Shown in pieces: positions 19,123 through 28,545 of a stretch of DNA of 64,000 bases; position 1 is the stretch's first letter, and each line of letters starts with the position of its first letter. The translations under genes and the position numbers were made by a program. The stretch comes from Ferruginibacter sp. (lineage in GTDB: Bacteria; Bacteroidota; Bacteroidia; Chitinophagales; Chitinophagaceae), in NCBI RefSeq assembly GCF_028288465.1, contig NZ_JAQBNR010000024.1, positions 1-64,000 of the forward strand, in the 5' to 3' direction. Below the pieces are notes generated by a model that ran no database searches, was not told where the DNA came from, and saw nothing but the letters and a program-made list of their open reading frames with translations.

Positions 19123-19179
19123 TTTTTTTGTCCGGGCATATTCAGCATTGGTCGACATCGTTGCGTCGCCCTCTTGTAC
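19123..19179 (-). repeat. Dispersed ~55-bp intergenic repeat, copy B
   Basis: On the minus strand it begins GTACAAGAGGGCGACGCAAC and ends ATGCCCGGACAAAAAAA. It groups with copies C and E (GGGCGAYGCAA core). Unlike the others it is not next to a gene 3' end: it lies 57 bases before the rnr start, inside the predicted rnr leader. Confidence 0.8.
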
Positions 19180-19289
19180 CAGTTATCATTATTAAACTTT
19201 CACCTAAGCGTATCTTGCATTATTTGCCAGGCTGCTTTAATTTTAATGTCTTCATTCAAAAGTACACAATGCGCAAGGCTATAATCTTA

Positions 19290-19297
19290 CAAAGGTA
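19290..19297 (-). promoter_or_regulatory. Promoter -7 box for rnr
   Basis: The minus strand reads TAccTTTG, predicting a start near 19285 and a leader of roughly 220 bases. No good -33 TTG is seen at normal spacing. Confidence 0.35.
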
Positions 19298-19532
19298 ATC
19301 AAACTATTGCTACGGGGAAAACCTTGCACAAAGCATATAGCTCTGATGCAGGATGCAGCTATTGGTAAGTACGATTGGATAGCCATGACGTTGGCACAAA
19401 AATAAAATACCCAAATAATGTAACCGGTAAAACAAGGCATTCTCAAATCAAGTCAGCATTCAAAAAATTCTAAACGCCTACTGTAAAAAAATGCAACCAT
19501 TATTTCACTAACTTTATTTTAAACTTTTTAAC

Positions 19533-19838
19533 ATGGAAAATTACGACACAGTAACTGAAGCAGTAAACGGGCTAAAGGCCAAAGGATATACAATGGATTT
19601 TAATATTGAATTCGATAAAATCATTTGCAAACAAAATAATTATTGTTTAAATCCAAACGAGTTTGAAATAACAGAAGTGTACCGTTTTGAAGGTGACACT
19701 GACCCGGGAGATGAAGAAGTGGTGTACGCCGTAGAATCGAAAGATGGCAAAATGAAAGGCGTATTTACAGGCGCTTACGGAATGTACGCTGATAGCATCA
19801 GCAATGAAATGATTCAAAAGTTATCCATGCACAGGTAA
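19533..19838 (+). CDS. Small conserved Bacteroidota protein, 101 aa
   Basis: An acidic protein with NxxEFDKIICKQNNYCLNPNEFEITEVYRFEGDTDP. This short family is common in Bacteroidota and is frequently labelled 'phosphoribosylpyrophosphate synthetase' in databases. I see no PRPP-synthase motif, and the length is a third of that enzyme, so the label looks wrong. No signal or membrane segment. It is 29 bases upstream of the next gene and probably co-transcribed. Function unknown. Confidence 0.75.
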   Translation: MENYDTVTEAVNGLKAKGYTMDFNIEFDKIICKQNNYCLNPNEFEITEVYRFEGDTDPGDEEVVYAVESKDGKMKGVFTGAYGMYADSISNEMIQKLSMHR

Positions 19839-19867
19839 ATTATTTCTACAACAAAATTTGCTACCCG

Positions 19868-20374
19868 ATGCACCTGGAAGACGAAATATTGAAAGAGCAC
19901 TCAAGAGAACAATGTAATACGATCGTGCAATGGGTCGGCAAATCCCAACAACGGTTTGATGAATTATTTGCGCTGTTTTTACGAGGCGAATACAGGATAA
20001 CACAAAGAGCCTCCTGGCCCCTGAGTTATTGCGTAGAAGCACACCCGGAGTTTATTAAAAATCATTTTGAAAACCTCCTGAACAATTTACAAAGACCGGG
20101 GGTACATGATGCGGTTAAACGAAATACCATCCGTTTGTTGCAGTATGCTGATATTCCGGAAAAATTCAGGGGCAGGGTGATGGATATGTGTTTTAAATCT
20201 GTAGCCTCGCCGACAGAAGCCGTCGCTATCAAGGCCTTTTCGTTAACGGTGTTGGGCAACCTTGCAAAACTATATCCCGAAATATTACCCGAAATAAAAT
20301 TACTGGTTCGGGAGCAACTGCCCTATCAAACAGCGGCTTTCAAAAGCAGGGCAAAACCATTTTTACAACAATAA
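19868..20374 (+). CDS. Helical HEAT-like conserved protein, 168 aa
   Basis: An all-helical protein with repeating pairs of amphipathic helices (PLSYCVEAHPEFIKNHFENLLNNL; VKRNTIRLLQYADIPEKFRGRVMDMCF; AIKAFSLTVLGNLAKLYPEILPEIKLLV) that resemble a small HEAT-type solenoid. No catalytic motif. It follows the 101-aa gene by 29 bases and ends six bases from the convergent TPR gene. Probably a protein-interaction module; the function is not known. Confidence 0.75.
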   Translation: MHLEDEILKEHSREQCNTIVQWVGKSQQRFDELFALFLRGEYRITQRASWPLSYCVEAHPEFIKNHFENLLNNLQRPGVHDAVKRNTIRLLQYADIPEKFRGRVMDMCFKSVASPTEAVAIKAFSLTVLGNLAKLYPEILPEIKLLVREQLPYQTAAFKSRAKPFLQQ

Positions 20375-20380
20375 AAATAG

Positions 20381-21628
20381 CTACCGAAAAACAGTTACCC
20401 AACTGTTGATCACAAACAGTACGATAAATACGGTGCCTATAATAATGGCTGCATCCAGGTTGATAAATGCAGCGATTACTGTAAGTATGCCCAGCACAAC
20501 TAATACCATCGCTATTTTATTTTTACCAGTATAGGCTTTAAAAGAAAGCGGGTATTGAATATTGCCAAGCGGCAATGCCATGGCCCAAAATGCAATCGCT
20601 GCAACCAGCATCGGCGGATATATCTCTCCGGGAACAATTATGCAGGCGATTAAAAATACAGTCACTCCAGTTGCCAGTGATCCTACTACCGTGAGAGCCG
20701 TCCATTTCTCGGTTGCATCTACTGCATGTTTTCCATCCTTATGAAATAAAAGAAAAAAATTGGCCAGCGGATGTATCAGCCAGGTAGTTAATACAAACAC
20801 AAGATAAAGGGCGATCAGCACCGCACCCACGGTTTGTGTAGCGGCATTCGATTGTAAAAGTGAAGCAGATAGCCGCACCAAAACATACAAGCCGACAGGA
20901 ATAACCCACCGCATCTTTTTGCCTTTGTTGTTTAACCAAAAACTATATTGCAACAACCAGCGGTATGGTGGTATTAATGATTTCAGCGCTTCTTTTAATC
21001 CCCGCCTTGCATTGATGTTATTGGGGTTGATGCGCAGGGCTTCCCTGAAATGTGTGGCAGCCACTTTATTTTTTCCCTTTTCCAGGTAATTCCATCCGGC
21101 GGTAGAATGCGTAAATTCATTATCCGGATCCTGCGATAATGCATATTGCATGGTAGCAATGGCATCATCAGTCCGTTTCAATTTGTTCAGCGCAACGCTT
21201 CTCGCATTTAGGCAGGTAATATTTTCAGGGTCAATTTCCAGCCCTTCATTGGCTTTCAGCAATGCCTTATCAAATGCCTTATCTTCAATCAGCACAAGTG
21301 CCAGCAAACCATAGCTTTCGCAAAACCAGGGGTTAAGTTCGATAGATTTTTGCAGGTATTCAATGGCTCGGGGATTATCATTTTTGCGGTAGTAACCGAA
21401 TGCAAGTAAATAATAATAATAATGATTGGCAGGATCAATGGCGATTGCACGAAGGGTGGTCTTAATTCCTTCATCAAATTCCTTTTTATCAAAATAGCAG
21501 CGGGCATATAAGGCCAGGGCTTCATCATTATCGGGGTTTTGCTGAAGGGCATTTTTTAACTGGGTAATAGCATCATTTACACGACCTTGTCTTAAAAGCA
21601 GCGAAGCTCTTTCGATGTATGGATCCAT
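20381..21628 (-). CDS. TPR protein with C-terminal membrane domain
   Basis: 415 residues. Residues 1-~215 form about six tetratricopeptide repeats (for example AITQLKNALQQNPDNDEALALYARCYF). From ~230 onward there are five or six hydrophobic helices. The TPR part is therefore probably cytoplasmic, anchored in the inner membrane. It lies 110 bases downstream of the TPR-AAA ATPase gene on the same strand; the two probably work together, perhaps as an ATPase and its membrane receptor (inference). Confidence 0.82.
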   Translation of the reverse strand: MDPYIERASLLLRQGRVNDAITQLKNALQQNPDNDEALALYARCYFDKKEFDEGIKTTLRAIAIDPANHYYYYLLAFGYYRKNDNPRAIEYLQKSIELNPWFCESYGLLALVLIEDKAFDKALLKANEGLEIDPENITCLNARSVALNKLKRTDDAIATMQYALSQDPDNEFTHSTAGWNYLEKGKNKVAATHFREALRINPNNINARRGLKEALKSLIPPYRWLLQYSFWLNNKGKKMRWVIPVGLYVLVRLSASLLQSNAATQTVGAVLIALYLVFVLTTWLIHPLANFFLLFHKDGKHAVDATEKWTALTVVGSLATGVTVFLIACIIVPGEIYPPMLVAAIAFWAMALPLGNIQYPLSFKAYTGKNKIAMVLVVLGILTVIAAFINLDAAIIIGTVFIVLFVINSWVTVFR

Positions 21629-21738
21629 AACTTCATTTTGCGGGTTGGAGGCTGAAAGCCAGAGCTAATTTTATTGAAAGCCTGTCCATTTGTTTTTGCC
21701 TTATGCTTTAGGCTTTTAGCCTTATGCTTAAGATTGCG

Positions 21739-23052
21739 TTATTTCTTTATCTTAAGGTACTTCAATATATCATCATATAAACCCGACTCATTTGAATACA
21801 GGGCGTAGTTGCGTGCGGATGCAAACCATTCTGAAGTAGTTGGTTTGTGCTGCTTAACAGCCGATAATAAATCTTTGGTTGTTAACACCTGTATGCTTCC
21901 CTTACTCATCGATTCCCTTAGCTTTTCTTCTACCGCAATATCAATCACGGCATTTAAATCAGCACCTGAATAATCGGTTGTTGCAGCAGCTATCTTTTTC
22001 ACATCTATTTCGCCAACAGGTTTTGCTTGCAGCATTGTTTGCAGCATATTTATCCTTGCTGCCTCATCCGGGGGCGCTACAAAGATTATCCGGTCAAAAC
22101 GTCCAGGCCGCCTGAAAGCCGCATCAACACTCCAGGGCGCATTGGTGGCCGCTAATACCAGCACACCTTCATTGTCGCTGCTTACACCATCCAGCTCCGC
22201 TAAAAACTGGTTAATAACATGGCGCATGGCAGACTGTTTTAAATCGCTCCTGCTCGCCCCCATGGCATCTACTTCATCAAAAAATAATACACAGGGTTTG
22301 TTACGCCGTGCCATTTCAAAAATCTCATGCAGGTTTTTCTCGCTGTTACCTATCCACATGTCTAAAATATCATGTAAACCGATGCTGATAAATTGGGCAT
22401 CTATTTCGCCCGCGGTGGCTTTGGCAATAAATGTTTTGCCACAACCGGGGGGGCCGTATAATAAAATTCCGCCTCCGCTCTTTTTTCCAAATGCTTTGTA
22501 GAGTTCCGGATTTTTTAATGGCTGAATGATTTTGATAGAAATTTCTTCTTTTACTTTTTCCATTCCGCCCACATCTTTAAATCTGAGCGAAGGCTTTTCC
22601 ATCAGGTATTCCTCATCATCCAGAAAATCAAGATCGTCATCCATTGAATTGCCTGCAGAAGGCATGCGCAAATGACTGTCAATTTCTTCATCCGTAAACC
22701 CGGGATTTAACGCCAGCACTTGCTGATAATTATTGAGCGCCTGTTCCATTGATCCCTCTTTTATCAGTGACTTAATGTATAGCACCTGGTCGGCTACGCC
22801 CATCTCATTTTGCATTTGCTCATATACGATAATGGCCGCTGAATATTTTTGCTGATAATAATAACCCGCAGCAAGCCCTGCCTGGGCTTTTGCATTTCCA
22901 TAGCTTCGCTGCAAAACATCCTGGTATTGCCTTGTTGCTTCGTCGTATTTTTTTTCAGCCATCAACATGCCCGCAACCTGCAAACGCAATGGTACATTTT
23001 CAGGCGATACTTCAAGCGCCTCCAGTAAATTTTTTATTATTTCATCCGACAT
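21739..23052 (-). CDS. TPR-AAA+ ATPase (Cdc48/FtsH-type AAA module)
   Basis: 437 residues. The N-terminal ~120 residues are TPR-like helices, followed by an acidic linker (DDDLDFLDDEEYL, 138-150) and a classical AAA domain. Walker A is GPPGCGKT (200-207) and Walker B is CVLFFDE (254-260). The second region of homology contains RRPGRFDR with arginine fingers, and an alpha-helical lid follows. Classical AAA domains of this type thread or remodel proteins. There is no protease domain, so it is a candidate unfoldase or disassembly motor whose TPR part recruits substrate. Confidence 0.88.
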   Translation of the reverse strand: MSDEIIKNLLEALEVSPENVPLRLQVAGMLMAEKKYDEATRQYQDVLQRSYGNAKAQAGLAAGYYYQQKYSAAIIVYEQMQNEMGVADQVLYIKSLIKEGSMEQALNNYQQVLALNPGFTDEEIDSHLRMPSAGNSMDDDLDFLDDEEYLMEKPSLRFKDVGGMEKVKEEISIKIIQPLKNPELYKAFGKKSGGGILLYGPPGCGKTFIAKATAGEIDAQFISIGLHDILDMWIGNSEKNLHEIFEMARRNKPCVLFFDEVDAMGASRSDLKQSAMRHVINQFLAELDGVSSDNEGVLVLAATNAPWSVDAAFRRPGRFDRIIFVAPPDEAARINMLQTMLQAKPVGEIDVKKIAAATTDYSGADLNAVIDIAVEEKLRESMSKGSIQVLTTKDLLSAVKQHKPTTSEWFASARNYALYSNESGLYDDILKYLKIKK

Positions 23053-23114
23053 GCGTAACTATTATGTTCTAAAAAAAACCGAAAACTGCTGAATTTGCCC
23101 TTTTCTGCTGCCAA

Positions 23115-24353
23115 CTAATACAACATCCTCACTTTAATGGTGTCCTTCACATTTTTCAGCAAGGCGAGTGCGTTATTGCTTAAACTCTTGTCTACGTCCA
23201 GCACCACATAACCAATGGCATCATTGGTTTTTAAATATTGCCCGAGGATATTGATTTTATGTTTGGAGAGCTGAGTATTTATTTCAGACAATACTCCCGG
23301 AACGTTTCTATGGATATGCAATATGCGATGTGTTCCCTCCTGTGGCGGTAAACTCAACGCAGGTATCGTATGCGATCCAAAACTAACTCCCTTTTCCAGG
23401 TAGTTAAATAACTTGCTGCTCACGTCATCGCCTATATTATGCTGCGCTTCCTGCGTACTGCCACCGATATGCGGGGTAAGTAGCACGTTGCTTAAACCCT
23501 GCAGCGGACTCGTAAATTTGTCGCCGTTTTTTTCGGGTTCCCAGGGAAACACATCAATGGCGGCTCCACTCAATTGCCCGTCTGTTAAGGCTTTCGCCAA
23601 TGCATCCAGGTCAACCACTTCGCCCCTGGCATAATTAATCAATATACTGCCCTTTTTAAACGACTTCAGGATATTTTTATTGATCAGATTTTTTGTGCTC
23701 GCTGTTTCGGGCACATGCAGCGATACTATATCTGCTGCGGACACTAATTCCTTCAGTGTTTTTTTAGGCTCTGCGTTACCCAATGGCAGCTTGGTTTCGG
23801 CATCATAAAAAATTACTTTCATTCCCAGGCCTTCGGCTAATACACTCAGCTGACTGCCAATATTGCCATAGCCAATGATTCCCAGTGTTTTGCCCCGCAA
23901 TTCGTAACTACCTGCTGCATCTTTGTTCCACGTACCTTCATGGGCGGCTTTATTTTTATCTATGATCTTCCTGATCAGCATAATAGACGAACCTATCACC
24001 AGTTCGGCAACACTTCTTGTATTACTGTAAGGTGCATTAAAAACCGCAATACCATGCCCTGTTGCCGAAGCAAGATCTACCTGGTTAATACCAATACAAA
24101 AACATCCGATAGCTTGTAATTTTTCAGCAGCTTCAATTACTTTGGCTGTTAATTTAGTTTTGCTTCTTATGCCCACCAGGTGCACATTCTTTATTTCTTT
24201 AATCAGTTGTTCTTCGCTCAATGCTCCGTTTAATTTACGAACGTTGGCATAACCTTTATCGTTAAAATATTTTACTGCAACGTCACTTATATTCTCCAAA
24301 AAAAGAATATTAATTTTCTCTTTTGGATAACTTGTTAATTTTTTCTCTGCCAT
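23115..24353 (-). CDS. serA: D-3-phosphoglycerate dehydrogenase with ACT domain
   Basis: 412 residues. The NAD-binding GYGNIGSQ, the catalytic Arg/Glu/His set of 2-hydroxyacid dehydrogenases (ARGEVVD and TPHIGGST) and a C-terminal ACT domain (VPGVLSEINTQLSKHKINILGQ) are all visible. It catalyses the first step of serine synthesis; the ACT domain is the usual site of serine feedback inhibition. It has its own promoter-like box and is divergent from the serine-hydrolase gene. Confidence 0.93.
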   Translation of the reverse strand: MAEKKLTSYPKEKINILFLENISDVAVKYFNDKGYANVRKLNGALSEEQLIKEIKNVHLVGIRSKTKLTAKVIEAAEKLQAIGCFCIGINQVDLASATGHGIAVFNAPYSNTRSVAELVIGSSIMLIRKIIDKNKAAHEGTWNKDAAGSYELRGKTLGIIGYGNIGSQLSVLAEGLGMKVIFYDAETKLPLGNAEPKKTLKELVSAADIVSLHVPETASTKNLINKNILKSFKKGSILINYARGEVVDLDALAKALTDGQLSGAAIDVFPWEPEKNGDKFTSPLQGLSNVLLTPHIGGSTQEAQHNIGDDVSSKLFNYLEKGVSFGSHTIPALSLPPQEGTHRILHIHRNVPGVLSEINTQLSKHKINILGQYLKTNDAIGYVVLDVDKSLSNNALALLKNVKDTIKVRMLY

Positions 24354-24375
24354 GAATTTTACTTGTTATTTTGCA

Positions 24376-24383
24376 CAAATATA
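24376..24383 (-). promoter_or_regulatory. Promoter -7 box for serA
   Basis: The minus strand reads TAtaTTTG, 22 bases before the serA ATG. Confidence 0.45.
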
Positions 24384-24406
24384 TTCTATCTATTTCTTAA
24401 TATTTT

Positions 24407-25765
24407 ATGATCGCATTAAAAAGATACTCCTGCCACAATCTGTCGACGGTTGTTGGCAACCATATACGTTATTCAATTTTGCTGATGCCATTACTTTTTA
24501 CGGCATGCAATTCCGCGGCTCCTAAAACGGCGGTAATTGAAAAAGATTCGACCGGCCTGTTACTCAGCGCCGCTCCCATACCCCTCTCAAAAGCAGAAGC
24601 ACAGCGGCTTTACGATGGTTGCGCCCAATGGTACGACAGTGCACTGAAATTAAGAGGTTTTAACGGGGGCATTGTAGTTGCCAAAAATGGCAATATTGTT
24701 TTTGAAGCATACAATGGCAATGCACATATAAACCGCAAGGAGCCCATCGATTCATTAAGTTCTTTTCACATAGCATCCGTATCAAAAACATTTACTGCTA
24801 TGGCTGTTTTAAAATTATGGCAGGATGGCAAACTCAATATTGATGATGAATTCAGCAAATACTTTCCAGCATTTAATTACCCTGGAGTAACTGTACGCAG
24901 CTTGTTAAATCACCGGAGTGGTTTGCCAAATTATTTGTATTTTATGGAAACACTTGGATGGGACAAAAAAACACTGATAAAAAACGAAGATGTCTTAAAT
25001 TATTTAATCACCCGCAAGGCAGAGCTCACCAATATTGCAACTCCAAATACCCATTTTACTTATTGCAATACCAACTATGCTTTACTTGCTTTACTTGTGG
25101 AAAAAATAAGTGGCACCAATTTTCCGAATTACCTGCAGCAAACTTTTTTTTTACCGCTGCAAATGAAACATACCTTTTTATTTAACAGCCTGGATACTTC
25201 TAAAGTAAACCCCAGCTACGACTGGCGTGGACGGCAGATTCCCCTTGGATTTTTAGACGGCGTATATGGTGATAAAAATATTTATACCACACCAAGAGAT
25301 TTATTAAAGTGGGACAGGGCACTGACCGGCGGTAAGCTATTTACAAAACAAACACTGGAGCAGGCTTATACACCTTACAGCAATGAAAAAGCAGGCGTAA
25401 AAAATTATGGCCTTGGCTGGAGGATGAACATTTTTCCCAACGGCAAAAAAACCATTTACCACAATGGATGGTGGCATGGCAGTAATGCAGCCTTCCTTCG
25501 CTTGCTGCCCGATTCGGTCGCCATTATTGTTATTGGTAATAAATACAACAGTAATATTTACCATGCAAAGGAATTGGCCAATTTATTCGGCGACTACAAT
25601 GGCAGAGGTAGCGAAGAAGATGAAACTGAGAATTCAAAAGTAAAAGAGATTTTGCTGCCTATAAATGGCGTACCTGCAACCATTCAACAACCAGCTCTTT
25701 TAAATAAAAGTGCACAGGTCCAGCCAAAATCGAAACACAAAAATAAAAGACATAAACGCCGTTAA
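24407..25765 (+). CDS. Serine-hydrolase (class C beta-lactamase fold) lipoprotein
   Basis: 452 residues. A hydrophobic signal ends in LLFTAC (Cys34 as lipobox Cys). The beta-lactamase/DD-peptidase motifs are SVSK (Ser124 and Lys127), YCN (219-221) and a third motif near YHNGWWHGS. Such proteins hydrolyse small esters, D-amino-acid peptides or cell-wall material in the periplasm; true beta-lactamase activity is not implied. The last ~60 residues are a Gln/Lys/Arg-rich tail (KSKHKNKRHKRR) with no obvious fold. The ATG at 24407 is 53 bases from the divergent serA start. Confidence 0.87.
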   Translation: MIALKRYSCHNLSTVVGNHIRYSILLMPLLFTACNSAAPKTAVIEKDSTGLLLSAAPIPLSKAEAQRLYDGCAQWYDSALKLRGFNGGIVVAKNGNIVFEAYNGNAHINRKEPIDSLSSFHIASVSKTFTAMAVLKLWQDGKLNIDDEFSKYFPAFNYPGVTVRSLLNHRSGLPNYLYFMETLGWDKKTLIKNEDVLNYLITRKAELTNIATPNTHFTYCNTNYALLALLVEKISGTNFPNYLQQTFFLPLQMKHTFLFNSLDTSKVNPSYDWRGRQIPLGFLDGVYGDKNIYTTPRDLLKWDRALTGGKLFTKQTLEQAYTPYSNEKAGVKNYGLGWRMNIFPNGKKTIYHNGWWHGSNAAFLRLLPDSVAIIVIGNKYNSNIYHAKELANLFGDYNGRGSEEDETENSKVKEILLPINGVPATIQQPALLNKSAQVQPKSKHKNKRHKRR

Positions 25766-25844
25766 AAAAAAGTAAGGCTGGCAGCAATTAACAATGCTGA
25801 CAGGCTTTAAACTGTTATAAAAAGGAAGCGTCTTAAAACGTCGT

Positions 25845-27125
25845 CTACATGCTATTGCCAAAAAACAAATAACACAAAATGATCGCCGTGATCACACCCA
25901 CTAAATCGGCTATCAGCATAGATCCTATAGCATACCGGGTATTCTTTATACTCACGGAGCCAAAGTAAACCGCCACCACATAAAAAGTGGTATCAGATGC
26001 GCCCTGAAAAATACCCGACAATTTACTGGCAAACGAATCAGGACCAAAAGTAGTCATTGTACTCACCATCATGCCCCTTGCTGCGCCGCCGCTTAAAGGC
26101 CTTATCAATGCTGTTGGCAGGCCATCTACAAAGCGGGTATCGGCACCAAGCAGGGCAAAAAAATGTTTCATTCCACTGATAACCGCATCAAATGTGCCAC
26201 TGGTACGTAACATACTCACTGCAACCAATATCCCCAATATATAAGGTATAATTCTGATAGCTGTATCAAACCCGTTTTTAGCCCCGTCTATAAACGCAGC
26301 AAACAAATCAATTTTCTTGTACAAGCCCCCCAGCACTATCAGCAAAAATACCAGCAAAATTATACCATTGCTTAATTTACTGGAAAACAACTGAATGCCA
26401 GCAGCATCCAGCCTGGTAACATAATATACAAGCAAAGCAATAACCGCAGAAATGCCCAGCACCCAGGCCAATATTACAGGCTGAAATAGATTAATCTTTT
26501 GCCTGAAGGATACGATGATCATGGCGGCCATGGTACCCACAAAAGTTACAATCATACAGGGCAAAAAAACATCGGTGGGGTCCGAGGCATGTTGTGCCGC
26601 CCGTACAGCAATTACACTCACCGGAATTAAATTTAACCCGGCGGCATGCAGGCACAAAAACATGATCTGCGAGTTGGAGGCTACTTCTTTATCGGGGTTC
26701 AGCTCCTGCAGGCTTTCCATGGCCTTTAAACCAAATGGCGTTGCAGCATTATCAAGGCCCAACAAATTCGCAGAAAAATTCATAATCATATGCCCCATGG
26801 AAGGATGCCCCCTGGGTATTTCAGGAAAAAGTTTAGAAAAGAAGGGACCGGCAATACGGGATAAAAGCCTTATTCCGCCAGCCTTTTCGGCAATATTCAT
26901 AAAGCCGATAAACAGTGCCAGTATACCCACCAGCTTAAGACAAATATCTACTGCAACCCAGCAGGTTTCAATAATACCGTCCAGTTTAAGCGGATTCAGC
27001 GGATCACTGGCTTTACCGCTTACCATCCAGGCAAACAGCTGGGCGTCGCCAAAGAAAAAACATTTAATGCCCGCTACCGTGATAGCAATAATGATAAAAG
27101 CCGACCAGATTCTGCTTAATGCCAT
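25845..27125 (-). CDS. Fused SpmA/SpmB-type membrane protein (nucleoside-recognition domains)
   Basis: 426 residues, highly hydrophobic. The N-terminal half has the SpmA-like segment MNFSANLLGLDNAATPFGLKAM, and the C-terminal half the SpmB-like segment GAARGMMVSTMTTFGPDSFASKLSGIFQGASDTTFY. Both are 'gate' (nucleoside-recognition) domains. In Bacillus the two halves are separate spore-maturation proteins; the fused form is common in non-sporulating Bacteroidota. It is likely an inner-membrane transporter of unknown substrate. Confidence 0.88.
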   Translation of the reverse strand: MALSRIWSAFIIIAITVAGIKCFFFGDAQLFAWMVSGKASDPLNPLKLDGIIETCWVAVDICLKLVGILALFIGFMNIAEKAGGIRLLSRIAGPFFSKLFPEIPRGHPSMGHMIMNFSANLLGLDNAATPFGLKAMESLQELNPDKEVASNSQIMFLCLHAAGLNLIPVSVIAVRAAQHASDPTDVFLPCMIVTFVGTMAAMIIVSFRQKINLFQPVILAWVLGISAVIALLVYYVTRLDAAGIQLFSSKLSNGIILLVFLLIVLGGLYKKIDLFAAFIDGAKNGFDTAIRIIPYILGILVAVSMLRTSGTFDAVISGMKHFFALLGADTRFVDGLPTALIRPLSGGAARGMMVSTMTTFGPDSFASKLSGIFQGASDTTFYVVAVYFGSVSIKNTRYAIGSMLIADLVGVITAIILCYLFFGNSM

Positions 27126-27252
27126 AATGATAATGGATAATTAATAATTTGCTTTTGAGTATTGATAAAGGTTTTCCGTTTTGATGACTACCATTTTACC
27201 ATGATCACAAATTAGCGTTTTATCCCGAAACCCAAAATTTGATTGCAAACCT

Positions 27253-27260
27253 TACCTTTG
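27253..27260 (+). promoter_or_regulatory. Promoter -7 box for ychF
   Basis: TAccTTTG followed by C, predicting a transcript start near 27265, about 100 bases before the ATG at 27368. Confidence 0.45.
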
Positions 27261-27367
27261 CAGCCTGAAAATTTGTTCTGTTGTACTAAACAGCCTGATC
27301 ATCATTGTTTAAACAAATGATACAGCGGAGAGTAACAGCAATCAACCAACCAAAAATAATTAACAAC

Positions 27368-28468
27368 ATGGCTTTAAAGGCAGGTATCGTGGGGTTACCC
27401 AATGTAGGAAAATCAACTTTATTTAATGCTGTAAGTAATAGTGCCAAAGCGCAGGCCAGCAATTACCGCTTTTGTACCATTGAGCCCAATACAGGTCTTG
27501 TAAATGTGCCCGATCCAAGAATGGATAAGCTTGCAGAACTGGTGCAACCTCAACGCACCGTTCCTACACAAATTGAAATTGTTGATATCGCCGGCCTTGT
27601 GCGTGGCGCCAGCAAGGGCGAAGGCCTGGGCAATAAATTTTTGGCCAATATCCGCGAAGTGGATGCCATCATACATGTGATACGTTGTTTTGAAGATGAA
27701 AATATTTTAAGGGATGAAGGCGCCATCAATCCATTAAGCGATAAAGAAATTATTGAAACAGAGCTGCAGTTGAAAGACCTGGATGGTGTTGAAAGAAAAC
27801 TTGCCCGTACAGAAAAAATGCTGAAGACAGGCGATGCAAAATTAAAGCTGGAATACGATGTACTGCTGCGCTGCAAAGAGCATTTAAACAAAGGCAAAGG
27901 CATTATCTCCATGGGTTTAACCAAAGACGAAAACGAGGCCATTGCTGAAAACTTCTTTTTAAGTGATAAGCCCGTGCTGTATGTAGCCAATGTAGACGAA
28001 GCCAGCATGCATACCGGAAATAAATTTTCTGATGCACTTGTAGCTGCCGCAAAAGCAGAAGGCTCCGAAGTAATTGTGATGACCAATGCCATTGAATCGC
28101 AAATTGCAGAACTGGAAGATCCGGAAGATAAAGCCATGTTTATGGAAGAGTATAAAATGACAGAACCTGCATTGGACAGGCTGATTCATTCCACCTATAA
28201 ACTACTCAACCTCTCTACTTATTTTACCGCCGGCGTACAGGAAGTAAGGGCCTGGACCATCCACCAGGGCTGGAAAGCACCGCAGGCTGCAAGCGTTATC
28301 CATACTGACTTTGAGAAGGGTTTCATCAAAGCTGAAGTAATCGCCTACGATGATTTTATTACCTATAAATCAGAGGCTGCCTGCAGGGAAAACGGCAAAC
28401 TAAGAATTGAGGGAAAAGAATACATAGTGCATGATGGCGACGTGATGCATTTCAGGTTTAATGTGTAG
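27368..28468 (+). CDS. ychF: Redox-regulated ATPase YchF (Obg family)
   Basis: The start at 27368 gives MALKAGIVGLPNVGKST, the universal N-terminus of the family. The frame extends back to a TTG at 27305, but that extension has no homology pattern. 366 residues: P-loop GLPNVGKST, switch region DIAGLVRGASKGEGLGN, a coiled-coil insertion, and a C-terminal TGS domain (STYFTAGVQEVRAWTI). YchF (OLA1 in eukaryotes) prefers ATP over GTP, binds ribosomes and modulates stress responses. Confidence 0.95.
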   Translation: MALKAGIVGLPNVGKSTLFNAVSNSAKAQASNYRFCTIEPNTGLVNVPDPRMDKLAELVQPQRTVPTQIEIVDIAGLVRGASKGEGLGNKFLANIREVDAIIHVIRCFEDENILRDEGAINPLSDKEIIETELQLKDLDGVERKLARTEKMLKTGDAKLKLEYDVLLRCKEHLNKGKGIISMGLTKDENEAIAENFFLSDKPVLYVANVDEASMHTGNKFSDALVAAAKAEGSEVIVMTNAIESQIAELEDPEDKAMFMEEYKMTEPALDRLIHSTYKLLNLSTYFTAGVQEVRAWTIHQGWKAPQAASVIHTDFEKGFIKAEVIAYDDFITYKSEAACRENGKLRIEGKEYIVHDGDVMHFRFNV

Positions 28469-28545
28469 CCCCTATCCCCTAAGAGAGTTAGTTTGAAAAT
28501 ATCTCAGCTGTAGTAAAGTTTCACGGCGGGAATGGAGTATCAATA

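Larger units (their letters stand above)
19067..19532. other. Divergent intergenic region with rnr leader and repeat B
   Basis: 466 bases between the starts of rnr (-) and the 101-aa protein (+). It contains repeat copy B, a TAccTTTG box on the minus strand, and, on the plus strand, a weak TAacTTTA about 17 bases before the ATG at 19533. No ORF is acceptable. Confidence 0.5.

Noticed and set aside
24407..25765. True beta-lactamase (antibiotic resistance) call
   Set aside because: The SxxK and YxN motifs are shared by many esterases and peptidases; the lipoprotein signal, the basic tail and the altered third motif do not support a resistance enzyme.
27305..27367. Longer TTG start for ychF
   Set aside because: The conserved N-terminus begins at 27368; the 21-residue extension has no counterpart in the family.
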